Source of the DNA: Pirellulales bacterium | GTDB lineage: Bacteria; Planctomycetota; Planctomycetia; Pirellulales; JAEUIK01 | Reading direction: 5' to 3' | Length of the DNA stretch: 64,000 nt | Assembly: GCA_019745975.1 (NCBI GenBank) | Contig: JAIESQ010000074.1 | Coordinates: 1 to 64,000, forward strand | Shown: positions 38,247 to 47,141 of the stretch, one piece after another | Numbering within the stretch: position 1 is the stretch's first letter | Layout: each line of letters starts with the position of its first letter | The notes under the pieces: generated by a model | What the model saw: only the letters and a program-made list of their open reading frames with translations | The model's database searches: none | What the model was told of the DNA's origin: nothing | Translations under genes and position numbers: made by a program

Positions 38247-38568
38247 AATCGACCTCGTCGGGATCGTGGGCACGAGCAGGTCGACGGAAGTTGAACGGCA
38301 GCCAAGTGTTCCAAGATGGTACCCCTTGGTTGGCGGTTACTGCAAGCATTGGCGGTCGGCCGCGGCGCCGAGCGGCGCATTTCACCAGCTTTGCGCCGCG
38401 ACTTCATCGCTCGTTCATGCAGGTTCCCTAGGATGCTGGCACTGCTAGCAATTACTGGGGTGGCAACCCGCAGTCGAGGGGCCGTCGACCTGTCCGCGAA
38501 CCTGATGCCCGGCGGCGGCCTCCCTGGCAGGTGAACCGACCCGAGTTTCTTCGCGAGGAACCCCGCTC
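38247..38568. other. Intergenic between divergent DUF1501 gene and csrA
   Basis: A 320-base gap containing the promoters of two divergent genes. A 72-codon frame at 38316-38534 lacks supporting motifs. No repeat or RNA was noticed. Confidence 0.5.
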
Positions 38569-38787
38569 ATGCTCGTGCTATCGAGAAAACAAGGCGAGAC
38601 GATTGTCGTCGGCACGGCGATCCGAGTGACCGTGCTGGAGATGCGCGGCGGCCGCGTGCGCTTGGGAATCGAAGCGCCATCGCGCGTGAATGTGCGCCGG
38701 CAGGAGCTCGACGAGAGCGACGCCAAGTACCCGCCACTGCGGGTGGGGCCGGTCAAGGCGCTGGGCGGCGCACCGGCGGCGACATGA
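38569..38787 (+). CDS. csrA: Carbon storage regulator CsrA
   Basis: A 72-aa RNA-binding translational regulator. The family pattern is complete: MLVLSRKQGETIVVG, IRVTVLEMRGGRVRLGIEAP and VNVRRQEL, with Leu4 and the Arg44-type residue of the RNA-binding surface. The C-terminal 20 residues are a short variable tail. CsrA binds GGA-bearing leaders as a dimer. In this window it stands alone between a DUF1501 gene and the pst operon; flagellar genes that often adjoin it (fliW) are not present. Confidence 0.95.
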   Translation: MLVLSRKQGETIVVGTAIRVTVLEMRGGRVRLGIEAPSRVNVRRQELDESDAKYPPLRVGPVKALGGAPAAT

Positions 38788-38805
38788 CGGCGATAATCGC
38801 TAAAA

Positions 38806-38915
38806 GCAGTTTCACAATTCGCGATGAACCGGCGTTGAGTGCCACGTTTAGGAATTGCGTGTTGAACTCTGCACTGCTGGGCTAGCCAGCAGTGGCACCC
38901 AAACGAGGTTCTACC
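38806..38915. repeat. Palindromic mini-element, copy 2 (partial)
   Basis: This copy shares the left end (GCAGTTTCACAATT), the motif GCGATGAACCGGCGT and the hairpin CACTGCTGG/CCAGCAGTG (38872-38894, loop GCTAG) plus GTGGCACCCAAAC with the element at 36748-36872. The right inverted repeat is decayed (AGGTTCTAC). It lies immediately 3' of pstB and could terminate the pst operon. Confidence 0.7.
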
Positions 38916-39870
38916 CGAAGCGCCCCGTCACGTAGTCCTCGGTCTCTTTGCAGTGCGGGTTGGTAAAGACGGTCGGCGTCAGGCCGTACTCGATCACGCG
39001 GCCCAGGTACATGAAGGCGGTGTAGTCGCTCACCCGCGCGGCTTGCTGCATGTTGTGCGTGACGATCAGCACGCTGTAGCTGCCGCGCAGTTCGCTGATC
39101 AAGTCTTCGACCTTGCTAGTGGCGATCGGGTCGAGTGCCGAACAGGGTTCGTCGAGCAATAGCACCTCGGGTTCGGCCGCAATGGCGCGGGCGATGCACA
39201 AACGTTGCTGTTGGCCGCCGGAAAGACTCAGGGCCGATTCGTGCAGGCGATCGCGGACTTCGTCCCAGAGGGCGGCGCCGCGCAGGCTGTTTTCCATCAC
39301 ATCGTCGAGCGTGGCGCGGTCGCGAACGCCGTCGATGCGGAGCGGATAGACGACGTTCTCATAGATGCTCATCGGGAACGGATTCGGCTTCTGGAAAACC
39401 ATGCCCATCCGTTTGCGCAGCTCGATGACGTCGACTCCTTTGTGGTAGATGGAGTCGCCGTTGAGCCGCATCGTCCCGTCGATGCGGACGGTGTCGATCA
39501 GGTCGTTCATGCGATTGACGCTGCGCAAGAGCGTGCTCTTGCCGCAGCCGGACGGACCGATCAGCGAGGTGACCTTGCCGCGGGGGATCTTCAAGGTGAC
39601 ATCGAACAAAGCCTGCTTGCTGCCATACCACAAGCGGAAGTGCTCGATCTCGAGCACGGTCTCGTCTAGGGCGACGCCGGCGTGGTCTTCGGTAGTGACG
39701 GTTTCGCCACGCGCAATGGCCTCGAGCCGGCCTCCACTGGTGCGTAGCGTGCCAAGGCGCGGCAGGTTGCGCGTTTCGGCGGCCGAGTCGGGCGACGCGG
39801 CGGTATCGCCGTCGGCTGGGCGGGGTGCCTGCGGCTCGGGTTCGGCGCTCAAGACGCTGGTTGAATTCAT
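38911..39870 (-). CDS. pstB: Phosphate ABC transporter ATP-binding protein PstB
   Basis: A 319-aa ATPase of the high-affinity phosphate importer. It has Walker [10 protein letters not shown], the PstB-typical [23 protein letters not shown], the signature [16 protein letters not shown], Walker [15 protein letters not shown] and [16 protein letters not shown]. The N-terminus carries about 70 extra residues of low complexity (PAPRPADG-type) before the [18 protein letters not shown] start of the domain. The ATG at 39870 was chosen; a frame open further upstream runs into pstA. It is last in the pst operon, with no phoU following. Confidence 0.95.
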   Translation of the reverse strand: MNSTSVLSAEPEPQAPRPADGDTAASPDSAAETRNLPRLGTLRTSGGRLEAIARGETVTTEDHAGVALDETVLEIEHFRLWYGSKQALFDVTLKIPRGKVTSLIGPSGCGKSTLLRSVNRMNDLIDTVRIDGTMRLNGDSIYHKGVDVIELRKRMGMVFQKPNPFPMSIYENVVYPLRIDGVRDRATLDDVMENSLRGAALWDEVRDRLHESALSLSGGQQQRLCIARAIAAEPEVLLLDEPCSALDPIATSKVEDLISELRGSYSVLIVTHNMQQAARVSDYTAFMYLGRVIEYGLTPTVFTNPHCKETEDYVTGRFG

Positions 39871-39929
39871 GGGAAACGTCACGGGTTTGTTTCTCCAGTC
39901 GAGCTGGTTGCTCGAGCTAGCTGGTGATT

Positions 39930-41462
39930 TCAGAATTTGCTCAGGGCATAGCGCTTCCGCAGGCGCGAACGCAGCCAGACGGCCGACAGGTTCAACACGC
40001 CCACGAGTGCGATCAGCAGAAAGGTTGTCGTGTAAACCAGCGACCGGGTCGCCTCGCTGTTGGGGCTTTGATAGCCGAGCCCATAAATGTGAAAGCCCAG
40101 GTGCATGAACTTGCGATCGAGATGCACCAGCGGCCAGGTGCCATCGATCGGCAGTTCGAAGGCCAGATTCGTCACGCCCACCAGCATGAGCGGGGCCACC
40201 TCGCCGGCGCCGCGCGCCAGCGCCAGGATCAAACCGGTCATCACACCAGGCAAAGCGCGGGGCAGCACGATGCGACGGATGGTTTGCCACTTGCTCGCGC
40301 CGCAGGCATACGAACCTTCGCGCATCGAGCCGGGTACCGCCGCGAGCGCTTCTTCGGTGGCCACGATCACGACCGGCAGCGTAAGCAGCGCCAAGGTGAG
40401 CGCCGACCAGAGCAGCCCCCCTTTGCCGAACGTGGGCTGGCTGGGGAGTCGATCGGCGAAGAACAACTGATCGAGGGACGCTCCCATGGCGTAGCAAAAG
40501 AATCCCAGGCCAAACACTCCGAACACAATGCTGGGCACGCCCGCCAGGTTGTTCACGGCAATTCGCACCAGGCTGACCAGCAGGCCGGGCTTGGCATATT
40601 CGCGCAAATAGAGCGCCGCCAGGACGCCCAGCGGCACGACCGCCAGCGACATGAAGAACGTCATGACGACGGTGCCGACGATCGCGGGAAAAACTCCCCC
40701 CTCGGTGTTGGCGTCGCGCGGCGCAGTCGAGAGGAATTCCCACCACCGCGAAGCGTACACGCCGAGCTGGCCAGCGAGGTTCAGTTGATTGGCCGGGTAG
40801 GCGCGGACGACGTTGGCAAGAGGAACTTCGAGGGTGTTGTCGTCTGGCGTCTTAAGGACCAGGCCGCGGTAAGCGATGTCGGTCGTTCCCCGTCGCCAGG
40901 CCGTGAACGTGCGCCAAACTGCCCCCGGTTCTGAGCTACTGGGCTTCGTGGAATCGTCGGCCGGCAGGAGCGTGGCGGGCACACCGTAGCAACGGCCCCC
41001 TTCGCGACGTTCGACGACGAGCCCCCACTCGGGCTTTTCGACTTTCGTGACGGTTCGATCATCGATCCACACGAAGCCATCGGCGGTACGCATCTGCGTG
41101 CGTCGTGTCGAACCTCCGGCGGCGACCAGCCGGGCGTGCAGCGCGGGCCGCTGACGCAGACTCTCCAGTTCGTCGGCACTGAGTTGAAAGACCTCGGCCC
41201 TGGTCAGTTCGCCAAGGCGCACTTCACCGTCGAGGGTATGAATCGCATACAGCGGTTGCGGCCAGAACGTGCTGATCCCTTGCCCGAAAATCAGCGACAA
41301 CATGCCGACAATCATCGCCAGCGCCAGGGCCAGCGCGCCGCCATTGAGCCAGACCAGCGGTTCGCCGTGCGCCAGTAGCGAGGTCCGCGCGCGTGCGCGG
41401 CGGGAACGGCCTGGTTTGGGCCGCGGCGGCGCTGTCGATTCCACCAGAAAGGTAACGCTCAT
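39930..41462 (-). CDS. pstA: Phosphate ABC transporter permease PstA with extra domain
   Basis: A 510-aa inner-membrane permease. TM1 ([20 protein letters not shown]) is followed by a ~190-residue extracytoplasmic insertion (~70-255) not found in the short E. coli PstA. The conventional six-helix permease core then begins at [18 protein letters not shown]. The coupling-loop motif [25 protein letters not shown] and the [18 protein letters not shown] segment identify it as PstA. Its ATG overlaps the pstC stop (ATGA, 41459-41462). Confidence 0.93.
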   Translation of the reverse strand: MSVTFLVESTAPPRPKPGRSRRARARTSLLAHGEPLVWLNGGALALALAMIVGMLSLIFGQGISTFWPQPLYAIHTLDGEVRLGELTRAEVFQLSADELESLRQRPALHARLVAAGGSTRRTQMRTADGFVWIDDRTVTKVEKPEWGLVVERREGGRCYGVPATLLPADDSTKPSSSEPGAVWRTFTAWRRGTTDIAYRGLVLKTPDDNTLEVPLANVVRAYPANQLNLAGQLGVYASRWWEFLSTAPRDANTEGGVFPAIVGTVVMTFFMSLAVVPLGVLAALYLREYAKPGLLVSLVRIAVNNLAGVPSIVFGVFGLGFFCYAMGASLDQLFFADRLPSQPTFGKGGLLWSALTLALLTLPVVIVATEEALAAVPGSMREGSYACGASKWQTIRRIVLPRALPGVMTGLILALARGAGEVAPLMLVGVTNLAFELPIDGTWPLVHLDRKFMHLGFHIYGLGYQSPNSEATRSLVYTTTFLLIALVGVLNLSAVWLRSRLRKRYALSKF

Positions 41463-44053
41463 AGCTGCAAGGTCCGGCGGCGAAACCGCTGCCGCACCGC
41501 TTCGGCCAGGGTGTTGATCAAAAATGTCAAAGCGAACAACACGAGCGCCGTCAGAAAGAGCACGCGAAAGTGCGTGCTCCCCTGATGCGCCTCGGGCAGT
41601 TCCTCGGCCAAGTTCGCCGACAGCGTGCGAAAACCCTCGAACGCGTTCCACGACATCAAGGGGGTGTTGCCGGCCGCCATGAGCACGATCATTGTTTCGC
41701 CGACGGCGCGACCTAGTCCGACCATGACCGCCGAGAACAAGCCGCTCATCGCACTGGGAATGACAATCCGCGTCGTGGTCTGCCAAGGCGTGGCGCCGGC
41801 CCCTAGCGAGGCGCTGCGCAAATGGTCGGGGACGGAGCTCAAGGCATCTTCGGCCAAGGTGTAGATCAGCGGGACGATCGCAAATCCCATGACGAATCCG
41901 ACGACCATGGCATTGCGCTGCACGAACGAGCCGACATACAACCCGCGGGCATCGAGGCCCGCCATTTCGAGCGCCCCGGCGGCCAGCCAGGCAAGCGTCA
42001 CGACGGCCGCGGCGCCGAGCAAGAAGCGGACGAGCTCGAGCATCGCACAAGCGCTGTAGTCCCAATCAGCCGTTAGTCGGCGTAGCCAGGGTCGCACGTT
42101 GCGCCGCATGACCAGGGCCACGGCCAGCGCCGCGAGCGGGATGGTCAATAGCATCCAGCCGCCTGCCGCACCGCCGGTTCCCCCGTCGAGCCAGCGCATC
42201 AAATCGCCGGCGAACAGCCAGCGCTCGAGCGCCGGCGCGGCCGCCCAGGCCAACCCCAGGCCGAGCGGCAAGGTGGCAACGACCAGCCAGAATCGCAGGT
42301 GCTGCCAACGCACCGACACGCGCTGCGGCAACAATTGCCAGAAGTAAGCGCCCAGCAGGCACGTGAAGGGCAACGCGAAAAAGGAAGTCAAGATCTCTGG
42401 CAGCCAGCGCGCCGCCACCGGCGCGAGCACGAACGCCGCCAGGTACCCCAGCACCACGCTCGGCAAGCTGGCCATGAGTTCGATCGTCGGTTTGATGCGA
42501 TTGCGCGTCTGGCGCGAGAGAAACTCGCTCGAGTACACCGCGGCCAATAGCGCGACCGGCACACCGAACAGCAGCGAGTAAAACGTTGCCTTGAGCGTGC
42601 CGAACACAAGCGGCATCAATCCCAGTTTCGGCTCATTGGCCTCGCTGCCGCCCGAAGACTGCCAGACATGTTCGGGGCCGTTGTAGTCTTGATACCACAC
42701 GGGAAAGAACAGACTCGCCAAGGTCGCCTCGGGATACCCCAGGTCGAGCGTGCTGGTGGCTAGGCTGCCGTCGGTGGCAGCCAGCAGAGCATCTTCCTTG
42801 GGGGCGATGGCGACTGCCCGAACTGCTGCCGCCTCGCCCGGCGGAATGGTGACGAGCAACTTATCGGTCGTGGCGTGATACAGCTCGACATAGCCGTCGG
42901 CGCGACCGACCGCCACGATGCGCGTACGGTCCGACGCGGCCAGCGCCGTCACCGCGGCGCCGCCGTGGGAAAGCTCGTGCGTCGCCCGCAGCGCGAACTG
43001 GTCGACATTGTCGAGCCCGTCGGGCCGGACGAGAAACCAGCCCCGGGCGCGTCCTAAACTGTCACCGACCACCAGCGTGCCGCGTCCGGCAAGCGGAATG
43101 ACTTGCGTCAACCTGGCAGCCGGGTCATCGATCAGTCTGACCTGTTCCGCTAGTTTGGGCCGGCCGGCGCGGCGGATATCGAACCGCACGGCCTGGCCGT
43201 CGCTCGATGCGACCAACACGCTCGACGCGAACAACACGATGTGCTCGGGCCTACCCGCCACATCCGTGCCAAGGGGCAAGTCGGCCGTGAGGAGTTCAGG
43301 CTTGGCGTCGCCTCCCGGGGTCGCCGATTTGAGCCAGTGCACGCCGGCTCGACCGTCGTCGGCAACCGTGGCCAGGGTGATGCCGCCTTGCGCGGGATAG
43401 CAATCGAGTCGTCGAATGGCGGACGTCGTGCCAGTCGCTAGCGGTGACCCAAGCTCGAGTCGCACGCGATGTCGGCGAAAGATTCGCTGGGGCGAACGGA
43501 CCAGTACACCATCCGGTAGCGAGACTCGTGCCGGCGATTCGTCGCTCACGACGGCAGGTTCGAGTTTCGCGGCCTCGTTCTGGGAAAGCGTCGTGGTTTC
43601 AAAGGCGAGCGTGCCCACGCGAACCGTGCCGTTGACGTAGCCAACCGCGAAGGCGTCGCTTCCAGGAGTCTTCAGTGACCAGGCCGTGGCCGCAACGTCG
43701 TCGAGGGCCAGGCTGATCTGCTGGACGAGATGACCATCGTCGAGCCGAAAGACCCCCAGCTCGCCGAGCGCACCAAAGGCGATGCCGAGCACGCGGTGCT
43801 CGTCGACATCGAGCCGTTGCGGTGCACCGGTCTGCCACGTGGCTTGGGCCGATTGCGTGTTATCAATTCGCGCCGATCGCACCAGCGGCGCGGCGACCCA
43901 CACCAGATAAACGCACACTCCCAATACCGCGGCAATCGTGCTAATGCCGCCGACCGTAATGATCGAACGCGCCAACGAATCGGCCAACTTGACGCAGGGG
44001 CGCGTGTTTCGTGCCCGAGTCTGGCCGGTTGGAGGAGTGGGTTTGAGCGGCAT
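41459..44053 (-). CDS. pstC: PstC permease with beta-propeller-like insertion
   Basis: An 864-aa protein, nearly three times a typical PstC. After TM1 (~30-57) comes a ~400-residue periplasmic region with repeated WD40-like strands (e.g. ATAWSLKTPGSDAFAVGYVNG, VLVASSDGQAVRFDIR, RIVAVGRADGYVELYHATTDKLL, ALLAATDGSLATSTLDLG). The permease core then starts (LVFGTLKATFYSLLFGVPVALLAAVY) and has the EAA-type loop EDALSSVPDHLRSASLGAGATPWQT and GRAVGETMIVLMAAGNTP. Long PstC variants with such insertions occur in some gammaproteobacteria and planctomycetes. It is translated in overlap with pstA. Confidence 0.93.
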   Translation of the reverse strand: MPLKPTPPTGQTRARNTRPCVKLADSLARSIITVGGISTIAAVLGVCVYLVWVAAPLVRSARIDNTQSAQATWQTGAPQRLDVDEHRVLGIAFGALGELGVFRLDDGHLVQQISLALDDVAATAWSLKTPGSDAFAVGYVNGTVRVGTLAFETTTLSQNEAAKLEPAVVSDESPARVSLPDGVLVRSPQRIFRRHRVRLELGSPLATGTTSAIRRLDCYPAQGGITLATVADDGRAGVHWLKSATPGGDAKPELLTADLPLGTDVAGRPEHIVLFASSVLVASSDGQAVRFDIRRAGRPKLAEQVRLIDDPAARLTQVIPLAGRGTLVVGDSLGRARGWFLVRPDGLDNVDQFALRATHELSHGGAAVTALAASDRTRIVAVGRADGYVELYHATTDKLLVTIPPGEAAAVRAVAIAPKEDALLAATDGSLATSTLDLGYPEATLASLFFPVWYQDYNGPEHVWQSSGGSEANEPKLGLMPLVFGTLKATFYSLLFGVPVALLAAVYSSEFLSRQTRNRIKPTIELMASLPSVVLGYLAAFVLAPVAARWLPEILTSFFALPFTCLLGAYFWQLLPQRVSVRWQHLRFWLVVATLPLGLGLAWAAAPALERWLFAGDLMRWLDGGTGGAAGGWMLLTIPLAALAVALVMRRNVRPWLRRLTADWDYSACAMLELVRFLLGAAAVVTLAWLAAGALEMAGLDARGLYVGSFVQRNAMVVGFVMGFAIVPLIYTLAEDALSSVPDHLRSASLGAGATPWQTTTRIVIPSAMSGLFSAVMVGLGRAVGETMIVLMAAGNTPLMSWNAFEGFRTLSANLAEELPEAHQGSTHFRVLFLTALVLFALTFLINTLAEAVRQRFRRRTLQL

Positions 44054-44084
44054 GTCGCACGCACGGCTGGCGAACTATCGGTAA

Positions 44085-45149
44085 CTAGTTGGCGTCGAGG
44101 CGGACAAGCGATTGAACCTGGGCCGCGGCCTGGGCGCCGAGCGGGAGGTACCCGTCGCGAACGACCTCCGCCTGACCTTCGCGGCTCAGTACGTACCGAA
44201 CGAACTCGGCCGACAGCGGCGGCAGTTGACTGCCCGGGGCGTGGTTCACCGTCAGCCACAGGTATCGCCAGAGTGGGTATTCGCCTGAATAGGCGAACTT
44301 CGGCTCCGCCGGGATCGCGGGATCTCCGGCATTAGCCGATAGCGCCACGGTCCGTACGTCGGCGGTGCGATAGCCGATCCCGCTGTAGCCGATCGCTGTC
44401 GGATCGCTGCCGACCCCCTGCACCACGGAAGAGCTGCCTGGTTGGGCTTTGACAGAGTCTTTGAAATCGCCGCCGCCGAGGACTTTATCCTTGAAGAAGC
44501 CGTAGGTGCCGCTCGACGCGTTGCGGCCATAAAGGCTGATGCTTCGTGCGCGCCACGGTCCGCCGCCAATGACTTGTCCCCACTGCGAGATGTCCTGGGG
44601 TTCTCCCAGCTTGCGCGTTTTCGAAAACATGGCGTCGAGCTCGCCCAGCGACAACTCGCGCAAGGGATTGTCGCGATGAACGTACACGGCGACCATGTCG
44701 ATGGCGGTTGCCAACTGCATCGGCTTGTACCCGAAGCGCGCTTCGAACTCGTCGATCTCTTTCGGCTTCAAGTCGCGGCTCATCGGACCAAACGTGGCGG
44801 CGCCGGCGACCAGCGCCGGAATCGCCGTCGATGAGCCCTTGGCTTCGACTTCGATCTCCACGCGCGGGTGAAACCGTTTGAAGCCTTCGGCCCAGAGCGC
44901 CAACAGGTTGTTCATCGAGTCGGAGCCGACAAACGTCAGCCGACCGGTAAGCTCGGTCGTGGCTTGATAGGTCGGCAGGGCGGCATCAATCTGCACCGCG
45001 GGAGCCGATTGCCCCGCGCGGGATTCCGCGGCGCTGGCCCCGAGGTCGGTCGCGGCAAGTGGAATGGGCGGACTGACACCACAACTTGCGGTCGACACCA
45101 AGAGCAACAGCGAACCAAGCAGCAGCCGCACTCGCGTATCGACGGCCAT
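44085..45149 (-). CDS. pstS: Phosphate-binding lipoprotein PstS
   Basis: A 354-aa periplasmic phosphate receptor, from ATG 45149 with AGGTG upstream. Signal and lipobox: VRLLLGSLLLLVSTASCG. The PstS pattern is clear: LTFVGSDSMNNLLALWAEGF, EAKGSSTAIPALVAGAATFGPMSRDLK, the SGTYGFFKDKVLGG loop and IGYSGIGYRTADVRTVAL. It opens the pst operon directly behind the PHO-box array, with pstC 31 bases downstream. Confidence 0.95.
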   Translation of the reverse strand: MAVDTRVRLLLGSLLLLVSTASCGVSPPIPLAATDLGASAAESRAGQSAPAVQIDAALPTYQATTELTGRLTFVGSDSMNNLLALWAEGFKRFHPRVEIEVEAKGSSTAIPALVAGAATFGPMSRDLKPKEIDEFEARFGYKPMQLATAIDMVAVYVHRDNPLRELSLGELDAMFSKTRKLGEPQDISQWGQVIGGGPWRARSISLYGRNASSGTYGFFKDKVLGGGDFKDSVKAQPGSSSVVQGVGSDPTAIGYSGIGYRTADVRTVALSANAGDPAIPAEPKFAYSGEYPLWRYLWLTVNHAPGSQLPPLSAEFVRYVLSREGQAEVVRDGYLPLGAQAAAQVQSLVRLDAN

Positions 45150-45237
45150 CTTGGCACCTGGTGTTCGCGATCGTCGCGGCCGGTCAGAAGACCGCGACCG
45201 GATTCCCACGCCGGAAGTTTAGAGATCGCGGCGGGTC

Positions 45238-45292
45238 ATTCTGTGAAGCATCCGTAAAGAATCAGCCAGCATTCGGTTAAGATTCGATGAAG
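45238..45292 (-). promoter_or_regulatory. PHO box: five tandem 11-bp repeats before pstS
   Basis: On the minus strand five consecutive 11-bp units can be read: the 7-mers CTTCATC, CTTAACC, GCTGGCT, CTTTACG and CTTCACA, separated by the 4-base spacers GAAT, GAAT, GATT, GATG and GAAT. The 7+4 arrangement is that of PhoB-type boxes. The middle unit is degenerate. The last repeat contains TTCACA, which with TCTAAA (45218-45223, 18-base spacer) makes a plausible promoter. The array ends about 90 bases before the pstS ATG. Confidence 0.85.
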
Positions 45293-45363
45293 CGAGATTC
45301 TGGCGCAGTTTTAGCGCAATCGAAAACCTGCGCCGCTTCACGACTTAGCGGCGATCCCCCAAC

Positions 45364-47061
45364 CTATTCGGACTGCAACACCGAATCGAGGGGGCCAACT
45401 GATGCTGCCGCGGGTGGATCGACTGCCAGCACGCGCGCGAGCGTCGTACCCAGGCAGCCGGGACTAGCAAGTTCCAGGTAGCGGCCAGGCTTGATGCCGG
45501 CTCCCCAGAACAGCAAGGGAACGTGGCGATCGTACTCCCAGGGGGTGCCATGCGAAGCCGTGTTTTTCGAGCCCTGCAAGACGTAGGGCACCATCGCGAA
45601 CAATACGTCGCCGCTCCGCTTGGGGTGCATCGTGCGACGAAACAACTCGGGCAAGCCTTCGCCGCCGACAGGCATGGCGATCAACTCGTCCTGCGTGTAC
45701 GCAATCGCGACGCTAGGCTCTTCCAGAAGTGCTTGTCGCACGATCTTCCGTGCCGCGAACAGCTTCTCTCCAATCAACTCCGGCTGCGTGTGATCGAGAA
45801 AGATCTCCACCCCTTCGGCCCGCGCGACGAGGGGCTTGCCGCTGGCTGCAATTCCCAAGTCGTTGCGCAGGCGCTTCTCGAGCCTGGCGGCCAATTGCGT
45901 GGCGTCGCCCAGCGGATTGCGCGCGCCGCGCAGTCGCAGGGCCATCGCTAATTCGGGCACGGGCCCGACCCCGTGATCGGAGCTCAAACCGAACGTCCAA
46001 TTCCCGGCGCCGATCCGCTCGTCGAGCCAGCGCATGAACTCGCCGAGATCACGGTCCATTCGAAAGGTAACGTCCTGAACTTCCAAGCTATGCGGCCCAA
46101 AGGCGTGCCCCACGTAGTCGTTCGACGAAAGGCCGATGCAAAGCAGGTCGGGCACGTTGTCGCCGCCGAGTTGTTCGTGCTCGACCAGCAACCGCGCGAC
46201 AGCCAGCGTCAGCTCGTTGCCGAAGGGCGTTGCCTCCAGCAGTTTGAAGTAGTTGGCGTCCGCCTGCGCCGGCATGCGATGCGGAAAGGCGCGCCCTAGC
46301 GGCGGGAAGTTCGTCTCGTACGGATTATCGTCGGGCAGGTCGCGGCGATAGCATTCGGTCGGCGCGATCAGCTCCCACGATTGACCGGCATACGCTTCGG
46401 CCGCGCTGGATTCGTTCAGGTTACGCAGGTAGCCCGGCAAGTCGTCGCGATAGTACTTGCTCGTGACCCAATTGCCGGAGTTTTCGTCGAACCAGTAGGC
46501 CGCATCGGCCGCGTGGCCGGCGGGCAAGACCGCCGAGCGGTCCTTTTGAGCGACTCCAAACACCTTGGCCTTGCCATAGGTGGCTAGCTTGAGCGCATCG
46601 CCAAGCGTGGGTACGAGCAAGTTGCGCGGAGAAACGCCTTTGTCGAGGCTGGGCGCACCGACGAGCGGCGCTAGGGCGTCCTCGACGCAGCCCATCGTTC
46701 CTCCAGGGCCGCGGTGATACCAGCCGTTGCTGACAATTCCATGCACTGCCGGATCGGTGCCGGTCAGCAAGCTCGCGTGCCCCGGACCAGTGATGGTGAA
46801 GGCGTGCCGATGATAGCAGTTCGTAAACCACGCTCCACTGGCAAACACTTGCTCGAACAGCCCGTCCTTCGCGAAACCTGAGCGGAACTGCTCGAGGTAC
46901 CGCTGCGGCAATTGGTCGACACTGACGACGACGATCAATCGCGGCCGCTCGGCGGATTCGGCCGCAGAGCCACAGACGGCGAGCGACGCCGCGAACAAAA
47001 ACAGGGCGGGCACGGCGCGCTTTGCCGGCGCGCCGCGCAACAAGCGACGGTGAATTCTCAT
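45364..47061 (-). CDS. PafA-like alkaline phosphatase/phosphodiesterase
   Basis: A 565-aa exported protein (signal to about residue 36, AAES-AE). It belongs to the alkaline phosphatase superfamily with a Thr nucleophile: VSVDQLPQRY (Asp49) and TITGPGHASLLTGTDPAVHG (Thr91), then LCIGLSSNDYVGHAFGPHS and SSDHGV with metal-binding Asp/His. This is the pattern of PafA-type monoesterases. Placement just upstream of the PHO box and pst genes on the same strand supports phosphate release under starvation. A weak two-unit box (ATTTACA and CTTCATT, 11 bases apart, 47098-47115) lies upstream of it. Confidence 0.9.
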   Translation of the reverse strand: MRIHRRLLRGAPAKRAVPALFLFAASLAVCGSAAESAERPRLIVVVSVDQLPQRYLEQFRSGFAKDGLFEQVFASGAWFTNCYHRHAFTITGPGHASLLTGTDPAVHGIVSNGWYHRGPGGTMGCVEDALAPLVGAPSLDKGVSPRNLLVPTLGDALKLATYGKAKVFGVAQKDRSAVLPAGHAADAAYWFDENSGNWVTSKYYRDDLPGYLRNLNESSAAEAYAGQSWELIAPTECYRRDLPDDNPYETNFPPLGRAFPHRMPAQADANYFKLLEATPFGNELTLAVARLLVEHEQLGGDNVPDLLCIGLSSNDYVGHAFGPHSLEVQDVTFRMDRDLGEFMRWLDERIGAGNWTFGLSSDHGVGPVPELAMALRLRGARNPLGDATQLAARLEKRLRNDLGIAASGKPLVARAEGVEIFLDHTQPELIGEKLFAARKIVRQALLEEPSVAIAYTQDELIAMPVGGEGLPELFRRTMHPKRSGDVLFAMVPYVLQGSKNTASHGTPWEYDRHVPLLFWGAGIKPGRYLELASPGCLGTTLARVLAVDPPAAASVGPLDSVLQSE

Positions 47062-47141
47062 AGCGGGCCACTATAGGCCGCCGGCCAGCGAGGCTCAAAT
47101 GAAGGACCTGTAAATCCGTCCGCAGATCCCGAGCCGAACGA

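Noticed and set aside
39871-40746. N-terminal extension of the pstB frame up to 40746
   Set aside because: The extension overlaps pstA in another frame and has a shadow-like composition; pstB begins at ATG 39870.
41463-42065. N-terminal extension of the pstA frame
   Set aside because: It lies inside pstC and reads as an Arg/His-rich shadow; pstA begins at the ATGA overlap at 41462.
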